Source: Hysterangium stoloniferum (Eukaryota > Basidiomycota > Agaricomycetes > Hysterangiales > Hysterangiaceae). Taken from it: 64,000 nucleotides of DNA. The position numbers and the translations under genes are program-made. The stretch lies in NCBI GenBank assembly GCA_015178975.1, contig WHVD01000007.1:372001-436000 (forward strand), given 5' to 3'. Positions 57,111 to 64,000 of the stretch are shown here, one piece after another. The notes under the pieces were generated by a model, which had not been told where the DNA came from, did not search any database, and was given only the letters and a program-made list of their open reading frames with translations. Each line of letters opens with the position of its first letter. The stretch's first letter is position 1.

Positions 57111-57189
57111 AGCGAGAATGCCGAATCTTTAAAAGCCCGACGAGCTCCGCATGCAAGAGGTTGAGCTCCGTTGCCTACTCACATCCATG

Positions 57190-60080
57190 ATCATAAAAAC
57201 AAGTCCCTGATAAATAACATGAGTTATTAATTACTGATTATATATTACATGCACAATTTGGTAATGAAAAGCTGAGAGACTCGCCACAAACAGGCATATT
57301 CACGCTCGACGCCAACTACCCTGAGTAATGAATTATTGCTTTGTTGGGATTCTGAAAGAATTGAACACGAAGCGGATGTTTGCGTTAGATGTAGCCCGAG
57401 TGGACAGCGCCCAAGGCTGTACAAAAGATGGACTTCATGGATATCACCCCCTGCATTTACATATTCTATCAATCGAGATGTCGCTTCTCAATCAACGCAA
57501 AAGCCGAATTGCCCAAAGGTCTAGCGCTCAAGAAGTCGGAAGTTGCCACATTATGCGGTGAAGACTATCAAACTATTCGTAGCTGCCATATCTGTTCTCT
57601 GCCGTAGACGAGCTGTTGAAGATTAAGAAATTATAGTATCACATAGTTGGGAAACTTGAGAGTATCTTGGAACCTGCATGAATGAAGGTGGTTGAGGGGC
57701 TTCAAGTCGGTTAAAAGGTAGGGATGAAACACTTGGTATAAAGCACCGCCACAATGCTATACCTAGAAATAAATTCCCCTGATGACTCCACCTCAAAAGC
57801 GCAGCATCCCCTTCCGGTATCACAACAACCTTCTACCCACCAATGTCAACTTCAAACGAGACGAATCTGAGAAGCCACGATATCGTTCGGGCTCAAAGCC
57901 TGCTACAAGAGGTTGAGTGGTTACAGCCCTTGGTTTCCCCAGCTCCATTGAGCTCAGAGGAACGGGAGGGCATCATTGACACGGGGATGAGGGAACGATT
58001 TCGGGTAAAGCTTCGAAAACAGTGGAGCTGTATCGAACATCGACACGGTGTGTGCTATCGAGTTCCCGAAGACGACCAGAATATACCATTGGCTGAAGAA
58101 GATGTGAACGTTTTGGTTGAGGAATGGGTGCGCAAAATGAGATAGCCTTTCAAGTACACTGTTGACCCATTCGACGCTTTCAGTGCCTGGGAGAGACAAA
58201 TTGTCATGATCCACCGACTATTATTGAAATGCGAGGTAGTTCCGCCAATCCCACATCCAACTAAGTCCAAATTACAGTCATAACGTGGACGACTGGGCAG
58301 TGGATTCATTCTATGAGAGGTCATCGACATATTCAAGTATTAAAATTGAACCGGGGTATTACTGTGGAGTCGGTTTGGAAAGGGTTGGGGTGTGCTTTAC
58401 AACGCAAAGAAGGCTTCACTGATGACAAAGTTGATGATATACAAGCGAATGGTGGATGGAGACGACATGACCTTTAACAGGTATAGGCAAGCATCTCTCT
58501 CTGTCAAGACTCGGACTAGTAATTCAAGAGACCATTAATTTGTTGAGGTGGGGACACAACAGCGTCAATCATTGAATTCATTCAAAATACTCGCGTCTTT
58601 CTAGACCCACCTATCCCCTTCGAATTCGACAACAGGTGTGGGTAGTCTTAGGGAGGATGTGGCATTATCAGCGGAGGAACGAATGTCACACTGCCCAGCT
58701 TGTGACATATTTGGCTTGGGCCTTCGTATTCTGTCCCGGAGCCCGATGGGCAGATAGAGATCGGCTGTCAACTGCAATTACGTCATCGCTTTACAATGCT
58801 GTCATCAAATCACCGCCACCAACCTGGATGAGGTTGCGTCGATATTTATTCTACAAATCGCCGGATATTTGTCGTCTTTTGTGAAATGTACCGTTCTCTT
58901 CGGCTACCTTGGGGATATTGTGAAAAACATCTGCCACGTCCGTCAACTGTCTATAGAGGAGCTCACCGCCGTCAGAGGTTGCATTGAATTCTGGGTACAA
59001 CCGTTCGTCGCCGCATTTTCACATCATTTCATCCTGCCTACCAAAACTACAACAGACACAATTACCCGCGCGGACTTTCCTTGTATGAATCATCTATACA
59101 GCTTCTCGTGTGTTGCATTCACCAAGATGACTGGTTTCGATATATTGCTGGAGATGTATTGATGGTTATAGTGGAAGACACAAACCTCCATATAGCGTCC
59201 TTGACTCTTCATATCGATGCGGACACATCGTATTCACTGTGTCATGATACCCGGGCCCTGACGACCTTCTTCGACGACAGCGCCCTTCTCACGAATCATA
59301 TCAACCAGCTGAATGTGGCTTCTTCACTCATTAAGCCCCTCCTATGGTATGTCGAGAATTGTTTTACCTTTCGCCATCATCTCATATCTGCCCATGAAAA
59401 TATCCTACCAGTCTGATTCTGACGTAGACGAGCGCAAATGTGTCCCTCCTCTGGTCATGCGAAATATTAATCGAGGTCACTCTGAAGCTGATTGCCGCAT
59501 CTTCAGACATCGAATCAGCGTGTACCACAATGCGGAACCTCAATATAATCCCGTTTCTTTAACATTGTGACGCAATGCGTGACTCAATCAACGATCAATA
59601 CGTCGGTACCTACCTTGAACGAATAACCGTCGCGGCTCATTCCCTCCTTTCTGTCATCGCCACACCTTCAACAGGTGAGTACGCAAAATCTAATTCAAAC
59701 TCCAGATCAGTGTTGGAGAATCATGACTAGCCTGCCCATGCTTTTGTTCCATCCATTCCGCACGATATACAATAATGTCCCTTGGATAATACCGACACAT
59801 TATCCGAACCAGGAGGAAGGATAGTGCTATCACTCTTTACTTAATCCGCCTTTGGAAATATTTCAAAATTATTTAAAGCTACATAATGTTAGCCAATTAA
59901 AGAGCGCATATAGTCACCTGTTCTGCTTTGTAGCTTATTTCTGATCCTATCCACACGTAGTTGCATATAGTCGTGGTCCCTAGTAGTGGCTAGAATCACA
60001 TGCGATTTACGAAAAAAAACTAACGTCAAATGGAATATCCTCGGAGTTCTCAAAGAAAGCAGCGCGATAGTTTGGGATAG
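57190..60080 (+). pseudogene. Family A copy A-12
   Basis: Plus strand. The 5' flank starts at about 57190, head-to-head with A-11. Exon 1 (57843-58127, 285 nt) is open, with ATG in the family context and QWSCIEHRHGVCYRVPEDD. Exon 2 opens CLGETNCHDPP but loses frame and stops near 58260. Exon 3 is frameshifted at PPPTWMRL. Intron 3 has both splice sites (GTACAACC, ATACAG), and exon 4 (DDWFRYIAGDVLMVIVED) is open. Exon 5 contains a stop and a deletion. It is followed by inverted repeat B. Non-functional, but it supports the gene model. Confidence 0.75.
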
Positions 60081-60845
60081 GACGAAACAAGTTATTGGAG
60101 AGCAACAAAGAACACTGACTACAATCACGCATAAATCCATGCCGACGATTCGCTCGTTCAAGCTCATCTTGAGATCAAAATCCAATGTTAAATCTCCAAA
60201 TCCGCGTTCTTGAGGCAAAAAACTCCGGAATAAACTGAGGGGCCTTCAAAGCACGCGGGGACAGCATGGGTCAGATTTCATAACGCATGTCTCTCTATTA
60301 TCTGTCTTAACCCGACCCTGTAGCGTCTCTTTGGGTTCAGATTTGAAAAATACAATTATATTTTTCAAATTGTTCCTACCAAAAAATCCCATAGAAAGAG
60401 AAATGTACCCCCAGGTAGCGCTACGGGAGAACTGGGAGGAATGTAGATACCATCCATCACTTTCTACAAACGTTCCTAATTTGGACCGGCATAATGTATA
60501 GCTGATGCTTGGCAATACAGGAGAAGTGCAAGGAATCTAGATGCCATGACCACTTGATCGAAAACGGTGGTAAATTAGCCAAAACAAAATTGGCCAGACG
60601 ACACCTGTATAGGACTGATACTCTGAGACCGCAGGTGCAATATCTGTGATGACAAGTGTAGTTGATTGGTTGGTGGGAAATGAAGAGGAAGAAGCACTAA
60701 GGACACAGGATGTTTTGAAGAAGATGAAGCATTTGTAAATTGGTATTTGATCCGGACGGTAGGGAAGTCCCGGCAATCTAGAATGCGGCCGAACTAGAAT
60801 ACCTTGGAGCATCCCAGATAGCCGGACTTCCTCACAGCGCTTACT
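60080..60845 (-). repeat. Repeat B between two family A copies
   Basis: Minus-strand B filling the gap between A-12 and A-13. It contains the reverse of GGGATGCTCCAAGG and the TCTAGATT/GGGACTTCC words. The downstream A unit is missing its outermost 5' flank at the joint, so B-A junctions in the array are not all at the same point. Confidence 0.65.
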
Positions 60846-60849
60846 CATG

Positions 60850-63700
60850 CATTCACGATCGACGCCAATTCGCGTGAGTAAAGAATTATCGAAGTTGAAA
60901 TTCAGAATGAATTGAAAACGAAGCGCACATGTCTCTTAGACATAGCCCGAATCGATAGCGCCCGAAACTGTACCTGACAAGCATTGTAATGGATAGCATC
61001 CACTGCATTTACGTATTCTATCAATCGACATGTCACTTCTCAACTAACGTAAAAGCTGAATTGCCCAAGACTTTCCCGCTTAAGAAGCCGGAAGTGGCCA
61101 CATTATGTGGTGAAGGCTCTTCAAATGTATCGTGGCTGCCATATGTGCGCTTTGCCGTAGGCGCTCTGTTGAAGAGTAAGAAATTAGACTCTAAAATATT
61201 GAGTGAACCTGAGAGTAACGTGGAGCGTGTATGCATTAAGGAGGTTGAGCGGCTTCAAGTTGTTTAAAATGAAGGGAGGAAACGCTGGGTGTCCTGCATG
61301 AAGCACCGCCACAATGCTATACCATGAAATTCATACCCCTGATAATTGCAACTTAAAAGCGCAGCATCCCCTTCCGGTATCACAATAACCTGCCACCCAT
61401 CAATGTACACTCCAAACGAAACTACTCTGAGGAAACACGATATCGTACGGGCTGAAAGCCCCCTACAAGAGGTTGAGTGGCTACAACCCTTGGTCTCCCC
61501 AGCTGCAATGGGCTCAGAAGAACGGGAGGGGGTGGTTGACGCGGCGATAAGGGAAAGATTCAGGGGAAAGCTTCGAGACCGATGGAGCTGTAGCGAACAC
61601 GGGCACGGTGTGTGTTATCGAGTTCCCGAAGACGACCAGCATATACCATTGTCGGTAGAAGATGTGGAATTTTGGGCTGAGGAATGGGTGCGCAAAATGG
61701 GATAACCTTTAATGTATACCGTTTACAAACCCGACGCTTTCAGTTCCTAGGAGAGACAAATTGTCATGATCCACCGAATTTTATTAAAGTGCGACGTAGA
61801 TCCACCAACGCCACATCCAACCTCAGTCCATATTACAGTCACAACGTGGACTGGGGAGTGGTCTCACTGTATGATAACTCATCGACATCGTCAAGCATTA
61901 ACATTGAGCCGGGGTATTACTGTAGGGTCGGTTTGGAAAGGGTTGGGAGGAAAGTGCTTTACACTGCAAAGATAGCTGTACTGATGGCAAAGTTGATGAT
62001 ATACAAGCGAATGGTGTATGGATACGACGAGGACTGTAACAAGTTCCTACGCAAACACCGGACTATGCGAAGACTCGGAATAGTAATTCAAGAAACCATT
62101 GACTTAATGAGGTGGGGATACTTCAGCGCCAATAATTGAATACAGTCAAAATACTCACGGCTTTCTAGACCCACTTATCCGGATCGAATTCAAAGAAGGG
62201 CATGGGGGGTCTTAGAAGCGGTCTGGTATTCAAGGCTTATACACCGGAGGAACGGAGGTGACACTGCCAGGCTTCTGACAACTTTGGCTGAGGCCTTCCT
62301 CACGTGTTCCTGCGCTCGATGGGCAGATGGAGATCGGCGACTCGGCTTAACTCCAATGACGTCTTCGGTTTACAATGCTGTCATCAAATCACCGCTACAC
62401 ACGAACGTGGATACCGTTGTGTCGACATTCATTCTACAAATCGCCGGGTATCTATCATCCCCATGCAATCCACCTCCCTTCATCCTCGGCGCCAACCTTG
62501 CGGTTATCGTGGAAAATATTTTCCACGTGCGTCAATTGTCTGTAGAGGAGCTCACTGCGATCAGAGGTTGCATTGAATTCTGGGTACAACCGTGCGTCGC
62601 GACATCATATCATTTTATCCTGCCCACAAAAACTATAACAGAGAAAATTTCCTACACCGACAAACCTTTAATAAATCTCCTGTACGCCTTCTCGCGTGTT
62701 GCATCCACCAAGATGCCTGGTTTCGTAATATTTCTGGAGATTTATTGAAGGTGATAATTGATGACACAAACCTCCACATAGCGTCCTTGACTCTTATTAT
62801 GGATGAGGACACAACGAATGCAATGCAGGGTGGTATCCGGGCTCTGAAAGCCTTCTTCGACCACAGCACGCTGCGCGCAGGTCACATCAACCAGTTGAAT
62901 GTGATTTCTTCACTCATTGAACCCGTCGTACGGTATGTTGACAATGTTTTACCTTCCAGCATCATCTCATATCCACCCATGAAAATATCCTACCAGTCTG
63001 ATTCTGACACACAAGCATCCAAATTACTGGCTCCTCTCTTCAGGCGAAGAACTACTTCACATCACTCTGAAGCTGATAGCTGGATCTTCCAACTTCGAAT
63101 CCGCGTGTACCACAGTGCGCAACCTCGATATGATTGCCATTCTCGAACGTCTTCTCCCACATTGTGACCCAATGTGTGGCTCCATCAACGTTCAATGCCC
63201 CCCTAATCCCTTTGAGAGATTACACCTCATGTGTCATTCCCTCCTTTTCGTCATCGCCACACCCTTTACCGGCGTGTCAGTAGCCCCTACCTCTAACTGG
63301 ATGTCTGTGTTAGAGGAAGATGCTTGGCCTGCCGATTGGTTTGCTCTACCCCTTCCACACGATATATCCTAATTTCTCTTAGATAACACCGATCCATTAT
63401 CCGAACCAGGAGGAAGGACGGTATTATCAGTCTTTACTTAAATCGCCTTTCGGAATATTTCTAATTTATGTAAAGCTATATAGTTTGAGCGAATTCAAGA
63501 GCGCATATAGTCACTTTTTACCGCCTTTGTGTTCTTGGCAGCTTCTCGTTGATGGTATAGAGACGTCGTATATATGGGTGGGCCCTAGTCGTGATTAGAA
63601 TGATATCCGATTTATCAATGAGAATCACTTGAAATAGAGTCCCACTCGGAGGTCTCAAAGCAAGCAGCGTGTCAGTTCAACGGGACAGGGGAATAATGAG
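60850..63700 (+). repeat. Family A unit around copy A-13
   Basis: The 5' flank from about 60850 contains CATTATGTGGTGAAGG and GTTGAGCGGCTTCAAG. The 3' flank to about 63700 contains GAACCAGGAGGAAGG, GAGCGCATATAGTCAC and TCACTTGAAATAGAGTCCCACTCGG. It is followed without a B copy by the start of another plus-strand unit. Confidence 0.7.
61403..63372 (+). CDS. Family A gene, longest copy (A-13): 562-codon frame, intron 3 acceptor lost
   Basis: Exons 61403-61687, 61744-62111, 62169-62583, 62688-62932, 62997-63372; introns of 56, 57, 104 and 64 nt. Exon 1, 2 and 4 lengths equal those of the copy at 38.6-40.5 kb, and the total is an exact multiple of three with no stop. Introns 1, 2 and 4 are GT-AG. 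Intron 3 starts GTACAACC but ends GTACGC where other copies have ATACAG. Motifs: RWSCSEHGHGVCYR, YYCRVGLERVGRKVLY, LGIVIQETIDLMR, VSTFILQIAGYLSS, DAWFRNISGDLLKVIIDD, SACTTVRNLDMIAILERLL. The product is unidentified; the C-terminal half looks ARM/HEAT-like. Without the acceptor, translation would run about 55 codons past exon 3 and stop. A conserved upstream frame (60989-61267) may be a further exon. Confidence 0.5.
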
Positions 63701-63719
63701 CCCACGTGTCTAAGCAATA

Positions 63720-64000
63720 ATGATTTAATATATATTACACACACAATGTGTTCGTGCAAACAATGATGGACTGGCTACAGCCTATAATATTCAGGTTTGA
63801 CCCCAATTAGCATAAGGAATTATTCAAGTAGTTGATCGTTGGAATTCTGAAATAATTGAACACGGAACCCATATGTCCGTCAGATATAGCCGGAGTCCGA
63901 CGTGCCTAAGGCCATACCTGTATTTACATATTCTATCCATGGAGATATAACTTCTCAACTGACGGAAAAGCTGGATTGACATTACATCTCGCGCTCATGA
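63720..64000 (+). repeat. Family A 5' flank (A-14), continues beyond window
   Basis: The sequence from 63720 (TATATTACACACACAATGTG, then GGAATTCTGAAATAATTGAACACGG) matches the beginning of A-12 (57240 on). Orientation is plus, so A-13 and A-14 are head-to-tail. The gene itself would lie past the end of the window. Confidence 0.6.

Noticed and set aside
62592-63167. 191-codon alternative frame through exon 4, intron 4 and exon 5 of family A
   Set aside because: The exon 4 part is real, but beyond the GTATGTTGAC donor the frame loses helical character and ends in a Ser/Thr tail. The spliced exon 5 frame is better conserved and more protein-like.
1-64000. tRNA, rRNA, telomere repeat or centromere satellite
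   Set aside because: No cloverleaf-compatible sequence with box A/B words, no rRNA core sequence, no TTAGGG-type array and no long satellite was seen by eye. A tRNAscan or RepeatMasker run could still find something minor.

Overview
The window looks like a repeat-rich, gene-poor stretch of a filamentous fungal nuclear genome, most likely a basidiomycete (Agaricomycetes). The evidence is protein-coding exons split by 52-104 nt GT-AG introns, a chromodomain-type Ty3/gypsy retrotransposon, a DD34E Tc1-like transposase, LINE RNase H remnants, many solo LTRs, and decayed host-type genes (pirin, an RMD5/GID2-like RING protein, and a SANT/DUF6818-like gene). I see no bacterial-style operons, tRNA genes, rRNA or CRISPR arrays. 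Species cannot be named from the sequence alone.

The dominant feature is a dispersed multicopy unit, here called family A. About fourteen complete or partial copies occupy roughly 1-12 kb, 22.8-30.2 kb, 38.2-41.5 kb and 53.2-64 kb, in both orientations. Its core is a previously spliced five-exon gene of about 530-560 codons that I do not recognise. It has a Cys/His motif near the N-terminus and an amphipathic-helical, ARM/HEAT-like C-terminal half. Comparing copies by eye let me place four introns (about 55, 58, 104 and 64 nt). With these introns the copy at 38578-40457 (minus) reads open end to end for 532 residues. The copy at 61403-63372 (plus) reads for 562 residues but has lost the AG acceptor of intron 3. 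Most other copies carry stops, frameshifts or deletions. Non-coding flanks are conserved with the gene: a distinct repeat B, inverted, lies beyond the 3' end of most copies, and a repeat C lies beyond the 5' end of three. Introns are retained, so spread was at DNA level and not by retroposition.

Layout: 1-12 kb, family A copies with B and C; 12.1-17 kb, a 5'-truncated Ty3/gypsy element (3' LTR 14808-15085), repeat E, then the 5' LTR and protease/RT start of a second gypsy family; 18-20.1 kb, repeat B and a broken Tc1-like transposase; 20.4-22.5 kb, a SANT/DUF6818-like gene split by a solo LTR; 22.7 kb, a perfect palindrome; 22.8-30.2 kb, rearranged family A copies with two solo LTRs; 30.8-37.6 kb, a long, nearly complete Ty3/gypsy chromovirus (minus); 37.6-42 kb, the best-preserved B-A-C unit; 42.2-47.8 kb, two inverted copies of an RNase-H-bearing (LINE-like) element around convergent RMD5-like and pirin pseudogenes; 46-49.8 kb, two 1.06 kb solo LTRs with perfect target duplications; 50.4-53 kb, repeat E, a small tandem-repeat ORF, repeat B and another solo LTR; 53.2-64 kb, family A copies in inverted and head-to-tail arrangement.

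Functionally, little here appears active. The most plausible intact coding potential is the family A gene at 38.6-40.5 kb. The window mainly records repeated insertion, LTR-LTR recombination and duplication. Percent identities, domain hits and expression were not computed.
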